A stretch of 64,000 nucleotides of DNA. Source: Chitinophaga deserti (GTDB taxonomy: Bacteria > Bacteroidota > Bacteroidia > Chitinophagales > Chitinophagaceae). The notes beneath the pieces are model-generated. The model had not been told where the DNA came from. It saw nothing but the letters and a program-made list of their open reading frames with translations, and ran no database searches. The stretch is from contig NZ_QFFK01000014.1 in assembly GCF_003149455.1 (NCBI RefSeq), positions 62,001 to 126,000 on the forward strand. The letters are read 5' to 3'. Position numbers and translations under genes: made by a program. Below are positions 18,342 to 27,800 of the stretch, one piece after another (position 1 is the first letter of the stretch; the number at the start of each line of letters is the position of its first letter).

Positions 18342-19604
18342 ATGATGCAAAAGAAAATTGCTCTTCATGAAGACTGGATCTCGGTTATACTGGCATTTAC
18401 TGCCATTAGCCTGATCCTTGTGGGCCTGCACCCGGCCATGCCAAAATTCGACTGGAACAACGGGCACGACTTCCTTACCCGCCTTACCGATCTTTCCAAC
18501 TACGGCAAAATGGCCGGTACGTTCGGCTGGGTAATTGGCGCGCTCCTGATCGCTTACCTGCTGGGAGGTAAAAAAATCTCCGGCGGACTGTTCACCGGCG
18601 CACTGGCCATATTCGCCATATCTATGTTTGCGCAGGTGATTACTGCCAACGCTGCCATTAAAGATCTTGGTATCGAGATCGTATTGTTCAGCCTGCTGCT
18701 GGGCCTTTTTATCAGTAACGTAATAGGTTTACCGGAATGGATCAGGCCTGCCCTGCAAACAGAGCTGTTTATTAAAACCGGTCTGGTGCTGCTGGGTTCC
18801 GGCATCATATTCCAGGAACTGATGAAAGGCGGCGGGCTTGGCGTGCTGCAATCCGTAGTAGTTGTGTTTACCGTTTGGTACTTTACTTTCTGGCTTTGTA
18901 AGAAATTCGGGCTGGATGATGAGTTCCGTATGATGATATCCAGCGCGGTGAGCATTTGCGGTGTATCTGCCGCCATTGCTACATCCGGTGCTATTGAGGG
19001 AGATAACAAGAAATTATCCCACGTGATTTCACTGGTACTGATCGTAGCCATCCCCATGATGATTTTCATGCCTTACGTTGCGCAGTGGATGAACATGCCG
19101 CCTGAAGTAGCAGGCGCATGGCTCGGTGGTACCATAGATACTTCCGGCGCGGTTGTGGCAGCAGGAACCTTACTTGGCGAAGAAGCTTTGAAATATGCCA
19201 CACTCGTTAAGTTCTCTCAGAACGTACTGCTGGGCGCTGCTGCTTTCTTAATCTCATTTTGGTGGGCGTATTCCAAGAAAACTGCCAATCAACCCAAACC
19301 GGGCCTGCGCACTATCTGGGACAGGTTCCCCAAGTTCGTACTGGGCTTCATTCTTGTTTCACTGGTATTTTCGTTCCTGCTCTCTCCTGCTACGGTAAAA
19401 GCTATTAAAGCGCCGATCAAGGAACTGCAAACCTGCTTCTTTGCCCTGGCATTTACCTGCATCGGACTGGAAACGAAGTTTACCGATATCTTCAGAATGG
19501 AAAACGGCCGTCCGGCCATGGCATTTATCATCGCACAGGTATTCAATATCCTTGTAACCCTCGCTATGGCTTACCTGGTGTTTGGCGGTGTATTATTTTC
19601 TTAA
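18342..19604 (+). CDS. YeiH family putative sulfate exporter (UPF0324)
   Basis: The 420-residue protein has about ten to twelve transmembrane helices with family signatures: GLVLLGSGIIFQEL, SAVSICGVSAAIAT and GGTIDTSGAVVAAG. The YeiH family is annotated as putative sulfate or anion exporters, with little direct proof. It is coupled to the SpmAB-like gene by a 7-bp gap. Two adjacent ATGs (18342, 18345) are both possible starts. A strong terminator follows. Confidence 0.88.
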   Translation: MMQKKIALHEDWISVILAFTAISLILVGLHPAMPKFDWNNGHDFLTRLTDLSNYGKMAGTFGWVIGALLIAYLLGGKKISGGLFTGALAIFAISMFAQVITANAAIKDLGIEIVLFSLLLGLFISNVIGLPEWIRPALQTELFIKTGLVLLGSGIIFQELMKGGGLGVLQSVVVVFTVWYFTFWLCKKFGLDDEFRMMISSAVSICGVSAAIATSGAIEGDNKKLSHVISLVLIVAIPMMIFMPYVAQWMNMPPEVAGAWLGGTIDTSGAVVAAGTLLGEEALKYATLVKFSQNVLLGAAAFLISFWWAYSKKTANQPKPGLRTIWDRFPKFVLGFILVSLVFSFLLSPATVKAIKAPIKELQTCFFALAFTCIGLETKFTDIFRMENGRPAMAFIIAQVFNILVTLAMAYLVFGGVLFS

Positions 19605-19625
19605 TTCAACTGATCTTTATAGCAG

Positions 19626-19660
19626 AAGCCTTCCCCATTTGAGGGAAGGCTTTTTTCTTT
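19626..19660 (+). terminator. Intrinsic terminator after YeiH-like gene
   Basis: A 10-bp perfect stem (AAGCCTTCCC / GGGAAGGCTT) with a 7-nt loop runs into a T tract. Confidence 0.9.
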
Positions 19661-19784
19661 CATTACCCTGCCTCAACCATTCACACCCGCCAACCCTCAA
19701 CTCACTACCCTTCCATTGATTTTCTCCTCACAACATTTCATATTCGCGGCGAAACCATGTATTCGATAATTAAACCCCATTGCC

Positions 19785-20582
19785 ATGAAGCAAATGCTTA
19801 GCCTGGCTGCATGCACGCTGCTGCTGACTGCCTGTTCCAAAAACAATAACGACTCCCCTCCAAAAGATGAACCAGTCCCCCTGAAATACCTCATATGGGC
19901 GGGCGAGAAGAACGGTAATACAAAAGTTGACGGTGTTACCATCACCTACAACGCTCAGAACCGCCTTGCCTCTTTTATTCAGGATAATGGTGAAGATGGC
20001 ATGAGAACATCCTACGACAACGATGGTAATGCCATTATGAACGAAGTCTGGACGGAAGATGTTCTTTCCCGCATTCATATTCACTATGTAAACGGCAGGC
20101 CGGATACCGCTGTGGAAAGATTCTATTTGAAAGCTACCAATGTGAAAACGGATGTTCATTTCATGTCATACACGATCGAGAACAACCGCGTAGTCCGCAT
20201 CCGGCAGCGTGACTCTGCTGGTATAAAGCCCACTGTTGATTACTTTATCAGATACACCGGAGATAACGTTACATCTTTCCTGCAGACACCGGCTGCCCAG
20301 GTCGCTGATACTGTGCTTTTCGCAGAATGGACGTATGGCACCAAAAGCAATCCTTTCTCAGCTGGTAAAACAAAATTCTTTGTAAGCCCTACGGGTAACA
20401 ACTTATTTTTTCAAAGCGCCAATGAACCACTGACGCAACGGTACCGAATTCCCGGATTCAACGTTGACCTCAGGGAGAAATTCGTTTACCAGTACGATAA
20501 GCAGGGATATCCTGTCCGCCAGGCTGGCATAGAAGCCGGTGAAACTGATTCTACGATCGTTCAATACGAATATCGCCCTTAA
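19785..20582 (+). CDS. Hypothetical lipoprotein, YD-repeat-like beta protein (paralogue of next gene)
   Basis: The 265-residue product has a lipoprotein signal with lipobox LLTAC (Cys17) and an Asn-rich linker. Repeated short beta units such as ITYNAQNRLASF, TSYDNDGNAI and FVYQYDKQGYPV resemble RHS/YD-type or DUF4595-like repeats. The next gene is a clear paralogue in both sequence and order of units. It should be anchored in the outer membrane. No enzyme motif is seen and the function is unknown. Confidence 0.78.
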   Translation: MKQMLSLAACTLLLTACSKNNNDSPPKDEPVPLKYLIWAGEKNGNTKVDGVTITYNAQNRLASFIQDNGEDGMRTSYDNDGNAIMNEVWTEDVLSRIHIHYVNGRPDTAVERFYLKATNVKTDVHFMSYTIENNRVVRIRQRDSAGIKPTVDYFIRYTGDNVTSFLQTPAAQVADTVLFAEWTYGTKSNPFSAGKTKFFVSPTGNNLFFQSANEPLTQRYRIPGFNVDLREKFVYQYDKQGYPVRQAGIEAGETDSTIVQYEYRP

Positions 20583-20644
20583 TATCTCACGCGTTCGGCA
20601 TAGCAAAAATGCTGCAGTGGTTATGTACTTCGGAGATCACTACC

Positions 20645-20659
20645 GGCAGTTCAACTGCC
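20645..20659. repeat. 15-bp interrupted palindrome between the paralogue genes
   Basis: GGCAGTT-C-AACTGCC is a perfect 7-bp inverted repeat with a 1-nt centre, placed 106 bp before the second paralogue. It is a possible operator; no T run follows. Confidence 0.35.
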
Positions 20660-20764
20660 TAAAACGACGATACGCAACGCAGCAGATGCAGTTCACCACC
20701 CGTGGGATGTACCCGGTGAGGGATTGCATTACATTAGCATGTTAACGAACAAAAGCAACAGCAT

Positions 20765-21589
20765 ATGAAACCGAATTTAAAGTGGATGCTTGCAGCAGCA
20801 GGGCTGATTTGCCTTGGTGGATATGAAGCATCCGCCACCCCAAACACAGGAGATTCTACATTGCAGGCAGCGCATTCCCCTGCAGCTACCCGTTATCTTA
20901 AGAAACATGTGCGCACCCTTGCAGGTGATGTACCGGAATCCTATCTGTTTACCTACGACAGCCAGCACCGGCTTACCGGTACTGCACAGAAAGATGCTGA
21001 ACAGGAGAATAAGCGCGAATTCGCTTACAACCAGCAGGGACAACTTAGCAGGATGGTGATATGGAGCGATGGGAAAAGGCATGCTTTCCTCTATCAGTAT
21101 TCGCCGGACGGAAGTGCTGCAACCGGCATAGAAAGGATCTTCGAAGATGGAGACGATGACCAGCCCGTTAGTACCGTTAACTGGAAATTCACTATAGAGA
21201 ACGGGCAGGTAACACAAATTAAGAAGGATAGTAAAGATGATCCTGAAGCATTTCATCACCAGGTAATCCGTTACGACGGTAAAAACGTGCGCTCCATCGC
21301 TTCCGTAGCTGCCAACGGTAAAGATACCGTGGGGGTAATGGAACTGGTATACGGAAAGAAAACCAACCCATATATTGGCGCCCGCATGCCGCTGCTGATG
21401 CACCCGGCGGCAATGGTACTCCTGATGAGTGATAATGAAGTTATTGCCATGAGCTTCCGCAGTAAACAGGCGAAAGCCACCGTAACCACCCGGTACGAAT
21501 ATAAGTATGATGGGCAGGGTTACCCGGTATCAGGTGTTGAGAAAGACGGTGGAGAGGTTTCTGCAACAGAAACGTTTGAATATCAATAG
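20765..21589 (+). CDS. Hypothetical secreted protein, paralogue of the preceding lipoprotein
   Basis: The 274-residue product has a Sec signal peptide ending near YEASA-TPN and no lipobox, so it is soluble or periplasmic, unlike its lipidated neighbour. Its beta units follow the same order as in that neighbour (FTYDSQHRLTG, FAYNQQGQLSRM, WKFTIENGQV, RYDGKNVRSI, YGKKTNPY, YEYKYDGQGYPV). The pair probably arose by tandem duplication. No known function is recognisable. Confidence 0.78.
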   Translation: MKPNLKWMLAAAGLICLGGYEASATPNTGDSTLQAAHSPAATRYLKKHVRTLAGDVPESYLFTYDSQHRLTGTAQKDAEQENKREFAYNQQGQLSRMVIWSDGKRHAFLYQYSPDGSAATGIERIFEDGDDDQPVSTVNWKFTIENGQVTQIKKDSKDDPEAFHHQVIRYDGKNVRSIASVAANGKDTVGVMELVYGKKTNPYIGARMPLLMHPAAMVLLMSDNEVIAMSFRSKQAKATVTTRYEYKYDGQGYPVSGVEKDGGEVSATETFEYQ

Positions 21590-21618
21590 TCAGTCAAACA
21601 ATAGATGATCAGTGGTAT

Positions 21619-21655
21619 GCCCGGAATGCAATTGCAGACCGGGCTATTTTTTTTA
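21619..21655 (+). terminator. Intrinsic terminator after the paralogue pair
   Basis: GCCCGG and CCGGGC enclose a further palindrome (TGCAATTGCA), followed by TATTTTTTTT on the plus strand. It ends at the convergent thiamine-binding protein gene. Confidence 0.85.
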
Positions 21656-21949
21656 ATCGTATTTACCTGTTTTATCCTCGATGGTTACGGATTTTTCTGC
21701 GTTGTTCTGGATCTTCACATATACCAGCAACTGGCCGGCACCGGCTTTAAAGCAGGCTTCCTGTGCCAGGCGCACTACTTCCATCACGGCATCGTATGGC
21801 CCTTCCATAACCGTCTCAAACGGGCAAACGCGGTATTTAAGTCCGCTCTGCTGAATGATGGCGATGGCCTCGTCTACTACGGCATATACTTTCTCTGAAG
21901 GCACCTGCGGCACAATTTGCAGGGCCAGGTTTACATGGTGCTGGTGCAT
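21653..21949 (-). CDS. Thiamine-binding protein, MTH1187/YqgV (DUF77) family
   Basis: The 98-residue protein fits the small DUF77 family, a ferredoxin-like fold related to YkoF, with members shown to bind thiamine or its pyrimidine. NLALQIVPQVPSEKVYAVVDEAI is the N-terminal strand-helix, and YRVCPFETVMEGPYDAV holds the family's conserved ETVMEG segment. It starts 3 bp after the stop of the upstream GNAT-nitrilase gene, so they form an operon. The physiological role in Bacteroidota is unclear. Confidence 0.85.
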   Translation of the reverse strand: MHQHHVNLALQIVPQVPSEKVYAVVDEAIAIIQQSGLKYRVCPFETVMEGPYDAVMEVVRLAQEACFKAGAGQLLVYVKIQNNAEKSVTIEDKTGKYD

Positions 21950-21952
21950 GAA

Positions 21953-23476
21953 CTACTTTTTCTTTGTGATAACTTCGTATAAATCCGAGCGAAGATCCTT
22001 CAGATTCTGCACGCTTCCAAATGCATGCAGTTCTTTGAGTAAAACAAGATCCACATCCGCCACCACAATCATTTCTGTATTGGGCGTAGCATCCGCCTTC
22101 ACCCCCGTAACCGGGAACGCGAAATCGGAAGGCGTCAGTACAGCAGATTGAGCGTATTGAAGATCCATATTATTTACACGTGGCAGATTGCCCACACAAC
22201 CGGCTATGGCCACATAGCATTCATTCTCGATAGCACGCGCCTGGGCACAGAAGCGTACCCGGTTATAGCCGTTCTGGGTATCCGTGAGGAATGGCACAAA
22301 TAATATCTGCATCCCCTGCTGCGCCAGGATGCGGCTCAGCTCAGGAAACTCTACATCATAGCAGATCAGGATACCTATCTTCCCGCAATCGGTATCAAAC
22401 ACCTTCACTTCGCTCCCGCCCTTCATGCCCCAGCTATACACCTCACTGGGCGTGGGGTGGATTTTCCGGAAAGAATCCCAGGTGCCATCGCGGCGGCAGA
22501 TGTAGGATATGTTGTACAACAGCTCATCGATCACGATAGGCATGCTTCCCGTGATGATATTAACGTTATAACTCTTCGCCATTTCCGAGAACTTCTCCCG
22601 GAGGAAATCGGTATACTTCGCCAGTCCGCGGATAGCGGCTGCGGGGTCCAGCTGATTGAACTCCAGCATGAGCGGGGCGTTGAAGAATTCCGGGAACACT
22701 ACGAAGTCGGCTTCGTAATCACTCACCGCATCCACGAAAAACTCCACCTGCTGGAGGAGGCCGTCCATAGATCCGTAAGTACGCATTTGCCATTGTACCA
22801 AGCCTATGCGCACGGTGGATTTGTTATAGCGGATGGTGTCACGGTCTTTTTCGTAATAGATATTGAACCATTGCAGTAATGTGGCGAAGCCTTTGGAAGA
22901 GGTGTCGTTCGGGAGGTAATTCCGTAATACCTTCTTCACGATAAAATCATTACTGAACTGGAAAGTGAGTGTGGGATCATAAATCTCCTTATCCATCACC
23001 TTCTCAATATAAATACGCGGAGTCATCAGGTCAGCATACTTCTCATAGTTGGGAATTCGCCCCCCGGCTACGATCCCTTCGAGGTTGAGGTTCTCACAAA
23101 GCGCCTTGCGGGCATCATAAAGACGGCGGGCCAGCCGCTTGCCCCGGTAATCGGGATGTACGAATACTTCTATGCCATAAAGCGTATCGCCTTTGGGATT
23201 ATGGGTATTGAAAGTGTAGTACCCTGTAATCTGCTCATATGTATGATCGTCGCCGAACTTTTCATAATCCACGATTATGGACAGTGCGCAGCCCACTACT
23301 TTGCCGTTTACGGTTACCGCGATCTGCCCGTCCGGGAAAAGGGAAATCAGCCGCTGAATAGTTCCTTCACGCCAGTAGCTGCCGGGCATATCTGCATACG
23401 CGCTCATCATCGATTCTTTGAGGTCGCGGTAATCATCCGCCGTAAGTGACCGTATATCAATTGTTTCTTCTGCCAT
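21953..23476 (-). CDS. GNAT acetyltransferase / carbon-nitrogen hydrolase fusion
   Basis: The 507-residue protein joins an N-terminal GNAT domain (about residues 8-190, acyl-CoA loop near HPDYRGKRLARRLYDA) to a C-terminal nitrilase-superfamily domain (about 220-500). The nitrilase Glu-Lys-Cys triad is visible as FPEFFNAP, FRKIHPTP and ILICYDVEFPE with Cys372. Such fusions are known in several bacterial phyla; they probably hydrolyse an amide while acylating a related amine, but substrates are undefined. It lies 3 bp before the thiamine-binding protein gene. Confidence 0.92.
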   Translation of the reverse strand: MAEETIDIRSLTADDYRDLKESMMSAYADMPGSYWREGTIQRLISLFPDGQIAVTVNGKVVGCALSIIVDYEKFGDDHTYEQITGYYTFNTHNPKGDTLYGIEVFVHPDYRGKRLARRLYDARKALCENLNLEGIVAGGRIPNYEKYADLMTPRIYIEKVMDKEIYDPTLTFQFSNDFIVKKVLRNYLPNDTSSKGFATLLQWFNIYYEKDRDTIRYNKSTVRIGLVQWQMRTYGSMDGLLQQVEFFVDAVSDYEADFVVFPEFFNAPLMLEFNQLDPAAAIRGLAKYTDFLREKFSEMAKSYNVNIITGSMPIVIDELLYNISYICRRDGTWDSFRKIHPTPSEVYSWGMKGGSEVKVFDTDCGKIGILICYDVEFPELSRILAQQGMQILFVPFLTDTQNGYNRVRFCAQARAIENECYVAIAGCVGNLPRVNNMDLQYAQSAVLTPSDFAFPVTGVKADATPNTEMIVVADVDLVLLKELHAFGSVQNLKDLRSDLYEVITKKK

Positions 23477-23561
23477 AACTATTGGGTTTACAAGGGTTAA
23501 AAGTTACGTAAAAACGGGGACATGGCGATTTTCCGGAAAAACGACTACCTTTACTGCCTGT

Positions 23562-23569
23562 TAATTTTG
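23562..23569 (+). promoter_or_regulatory. Candidate -7 element for the first glycosyltransferase gene
   Basis: TAATTTTG matches TAnnTTTG and lies 40 bp before the GTG start at 23610. No -33 box is clear. Confidence 0.4.
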
Positions 23570-23609
23570 ACCATCTTCCCCTGAACGGCCTTCCCAAATA
23601 CATCTAACC

Positions 23610-24815
23610 GTGCCCGTAATTTCTAACAGAGACATCATCATTGTAGGGCTTCAGCCCTGGTATACGCCAATCGGCAGCAATTGTAAAAACATCGCCCTGG
23701 AGCTTTCGCGCCACAACCGTGTATTGTATATCAATTCCCCGCTCGACAGGCGTACCGTGCTGCGCAACGGGAATGATCCCGACATTGCCCGGCATATCCG
23801 GATACGGAAAGGCCAGGAGCCCGCCCTGCTGAAAATCAGTGATAACTTCTGGAACTTCTACCCCTCGAGGATGCTGGAATCCATTAACTGGCTGCCTTCT
23901 GCCGGTATATTCAACTTCTTCAACAGGATCAACGGACGCCGGTATGCCGACTGCATTCAGAAAGCTGTAAAGGAGCTGGGATTCAGGGATGTTATCCTTT
24001 TCAACGACAATGATATCTTCCGGGGCCTGCATCTCAAGGAATTGCTTAAACCGGCCATGTACGTTTATTACAGCCGGGATAACGTGGCGGCGATGGACTG
24101 GTGGAAAAAACATGCCCCCCGGGTAGAGCCGGAACTCATTGCCAAAGCAGATGTGGCGGTGGCTAATTCGTTGTTTCTGGCAGACAGGCTTAAGCAATAT
24201 AATCCCAACAGTCACTATATTGGCCAGGGCTGCGAGCTCTCGCTCTTCGATCCTGCAGCTGCATACACCAAACCTGCTGAGCTGGAAGGCCTTACCGGCC
24301 CTGTAGTAGGATATGTGGGGGCACTAACCGCTATGCGCCTCGACCCCGGTATTCTGCTCCGTATTTCGCAGGAAAGGCCTGACTGGAATATTGTACTGGT
24401 TGGACCGGAAGATGAGGTTTTTCAGGCCTCTGAACTTCACAGGCAGCCCAATGTGATCTTTACCGGACGCAAACCCATGAGTGAGCTTCCCTCCTATATG
24501 CACTACTTCGATGTCTGCATCAACCCCCAGGTACTCAATCCTGTCACGGAAGGCAATTACCCGCTGAAAGTGGATGAATACCTGGCAATGGGAAAACCTG
24601 TTGTTGCCACAGCTACCGCAACCATGCAGCTGTTTAAGGATCATACCTACCTGGCTCCTACGCCGGCAGATTATGTTCCCCTCATCGAACGGGCTATGCA
24701 GGAAAACAATTCCCAGGCAGCGAATGCGCGAATCAGCTTCGCGCGCTCACATACCTGGGAAAGTTCTGTAGGCGCCCTTTACGACGCCATCCGGCATACG
24801 ATGAAAAACAATTAA
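23610..24815 (+). CDS. Glycosyltransferase, GT-B fold (GT1/GT4-like)
   Basis: The 401-residue cytoplasmic enzyme opens with IIIVGLQPWYTPIGSNCKNIAL, and its C-terminal donor-binding domain carries GYVGALTAMRLDPG and the acidic region NPVTEGNYPLKVDEYLAMGKPVVAT. This fits family-4-like transferases that use nucleotide sugars on lipid-linked glycans. The start codon is GTG. It is the first polysaccharide gene of the locus, and its stop overlaps the convergent PKD/esterase giant by 4 bp. The sugar is unknown. Confidence 0.87.
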   Translation: MPVISNRDIIIVGLQPWYTPIGSNCKNIALELSRHNRVLYINSPLDRRTVLRNGNDPDIARHIRIRKGQEPALLKISDNFWNFYPSRMLESINWLPSAGIFNFFNRINGRRYADCIQKAVKELGFRDVILFNDNDIFRGLHLKELLKPAMYVYYSRDNVAAMDWWKKHAPRVEPELIAKADVAVANSLFLADRLKQYNPNSHYIGQGCELSLFDPAAAYTKPAELEGLTGPVVGYVGALTAMRLDPGILLRISQERPDWNIVLVGPEDEVFQASELHRQPNVIFTGRKPMSELPSYMHYFDVCINPQVLNPVTEGNYPLKVDEYLAMGKPVVATATATMQLFKDHTYLAPTPADYVPLIERAMQENNSQAANARISFARSHTWESSVGALYDAIRHTMKNN

Positions 24816-27800
24816 TGTGCTACTTTAACGAAACGGCGTACCCATTTCTGGTTGTTGCTCCGCAGCTCCAGTAAGTAAGTTCCTGTACGGAGCTCTTCAA
24901 TAGAGATCTCTCTCTGGTACACCGTGTGCGGATCCGATTTATCTTTCAGCACTTTCACAACCCTTCCCATATCGTCGTAGATCGTTATGATCAATTCTCC
25001 GCCGATAGGGTCTATCATCCTGGCCCGTACGTAAGACACGGCAGGATTAGGATATACCGTAAAAGGATTTTCTTCCGTATTATCTTCCGCTTTCAGCACG
25101 GTTATGCGGTGAGTGGTTTTGGCAGTTGCTTCAAGATTGTCCGTAACTGTCAGCTCGATTTCGTATACCCCTTCCGCCAGGCCCGAAACGCGGGTCTGAT
25201 TCTTATCGGGGCGTGAGAATTCGGCAATACCCGGACCGCTCACCATTCTCCACTGGTAACCCGTAATGGCTCCATCCGGGTCGCGGGAGTTAATACCATC
25301 GAGGAATACATAGTCCAGCGGCAGGCGAATGGTTGTTTCCCCGTCGATGGAAGCTATGGGACTCTGGTTAGGCTGAGGCTGCACCGTTACTGTAACGCGG
25401 GCAGCATGAGTAGCGCCCCTGTTGTCCGTTACTGTCAGTTCGTACACATAAGTACCTGCAGTGTTCAACCCGGTAACATCCGTTCTGGCGGTAGATGCAG
25501 AAAGAATGAGCCCGTCTGCCGGACCGGAAATCTTCCGCCAGGCATATTGGGTGATAGAGCCGTCTCCATCCGTAGAACCGCTACCGTCGAGCGAAGTGGA
25601 GGATGTGGGCAATGTAATGCTTTGATTTACGCCGGCATTGGCAACAGGAGGTGTATTCGGTTCAGCAAGTACGGTTACCGTTACTTCGCTGGAATTAGTT
25701 GCGCCTTTATTATCCGTTACCGTCAGCTGGAAAACATAGGTTCCTTCCACCAGTCCCGTAACATTGGGTTGGGCAGTTCCGGGGATAGATGCGCCGCCAG
25801 CAGAGGGGCCTGATACCTTTCTCCATGCATATGTGGTGATGCTGCCATCACTGTCTCTGGAGCCACGGGCATCCAGCACAACTGAGGCAACCGGTAGAGT
25901 AATGGTTTGGTTCGCTCCTGCATTTGCTACCGGAGGTACATTGGGTGCTGCTAAAACGGTCACAGATACTTCGTCTGAATGCGTGGCTCCGTCGTTATCG
26001 GTAACCGTCAGCTGGAATACATATGTTCCTTCCACGAGGCCGGTCACAGTAGGTTGTGCTGTAGCCGGGATGGAAGTTCCGCCTGCGGAGGGGCCGGAAA
26101 GCTTTCTCCATGCATAAGTGGCAATATTGCCGTCAGTATCTCGGGAACCACGGCCATCCAGCACCACGGAGGAAGCAGGAAGCGTAATAGTCTGGTTTGC
26201 ACCCGCGTCGGCCACAGGGGCCACGTTGGGGGCAGATAATACAGTTACCGTAACCTCGTCTGTATTTGTGGCGCCATCGTTATCAGTCACCGTTAACTGG
26301 AAAAGATAAACTCCTTCTACCAGGCCGGTTACTTCCGGTTGTGACGTAGCGGCAATTGAAGTGCCACCCGCTGCAGGGCCGGAAAGTTTCCTCCAGGTAT
26401 ATGATGTAATAGTACCGTCAGCATCTCTGGAAGCACGGGCATCCAGTGTTGCAGAAGAAACGGGGAGTGAGATGGATTGATCCACACCCGCATCGGCCAC
26501 CGGAGCCTCATTGGGTGCTGATAATACCGTCACTGTTACTGCATCAGTATGCGTGGCGCCATCATTATCAGTTACAGTTACTTCAAAGGAGTAGGTTCCT
26601 TCTGCCAGTCCGGTTACCTCCGGCTGGGCAGTGGCAGGAATAGAAGTGCCACCCGCAGCAGGACCTGAAGCTTTCCTCCAGGCATATGATGTAATGTTAC
26701 CATCAGCATCGTTTGAACCACTGGCATCCAGTACAACTGAGCTTACAGGTAATGTGATGGAGATATCAGTTCCCGCGTTAGCAACCGGCGGAACATTGGC
26801 CGCTGTGATAGTAATCTTCACCTGGTCCGTTGCTGTTGCGTTATTATTGTCTTTTACAGTCAGCTCAAATACATACTCACCTGCAATTGTCAGGTCAGTT
26901 ACGTTAGTTTTTGCAGCTGAGGGAGTAGTGAGGGTACCACCTGCAGGACCGCTCACCTTTCTCCAGGAATAAGATGCAATGGGGCCGTCGGCATCTGTAG
27001 AACCGCTGCCGTCGAGTGCCAGTGTAGTCACAGGTAATCTCGCGGTCTGATCGTTACCGGCTTTAGCCACAGGAGGCACATCTTCCGCCGTTACGGTGAT
27101 TTTAACCTGATCGGTGGCAGTTGTATTCTCGTTGTCTTTAACAGTGAGTTCAAATACGTATTCACCGGAAACCGTAAAGGTGGTTACATTGGTTTTGGCA
27201 GCGGAAGGCGTTGCCAGTACCGGCGCTTCCGGACCACTGATCTTTTTCCAGGAGTAAGAAGCAATAGTGCCATCAGGATCAGCAGAGGCGCTACCGTCCA
27301 GTACAATGGTGCTTACGGGCATCCTTACCGATTGATCTGCTCCGGCTTTTGCTACCGGAGGCTTGTTGGTGGTGGCGCCCTGAACAGTGATGGTCACTTC
27401 ATCGGAAGCTGTCAGTCCACCGTTATCTACTACCGTAAGGCGGTATACATATACACCGGCAGTTAAACCGGAGAGATCAGTATTGCTGGCATTCAGATCG
27501 AGTATAGCTCCTGCTGACGGCCCGCTGATTTTTTCCCAGACATATGAAACGATTACACCATCAGGGTCGAGGGAGAAACTGCCTGTCAGTTGAGTTGCGT
27601 TGGAAGGCAGCGTCAGCACAACATCTCCCCCGGCTGTAGGCACAGGAGGTTTATTGGCGGAAGTAAGCACAGATACGGTAATCATATCAGTGGCAGACCC
27701 TCCTGCATTGTTTGTTGCTTTTAATTCAAACACGTACGTGCCTGCTACCATTCCGGTAACCTGCGTAGTGGCAGCATTAGCATTGGTAATTGTTCCCTGA

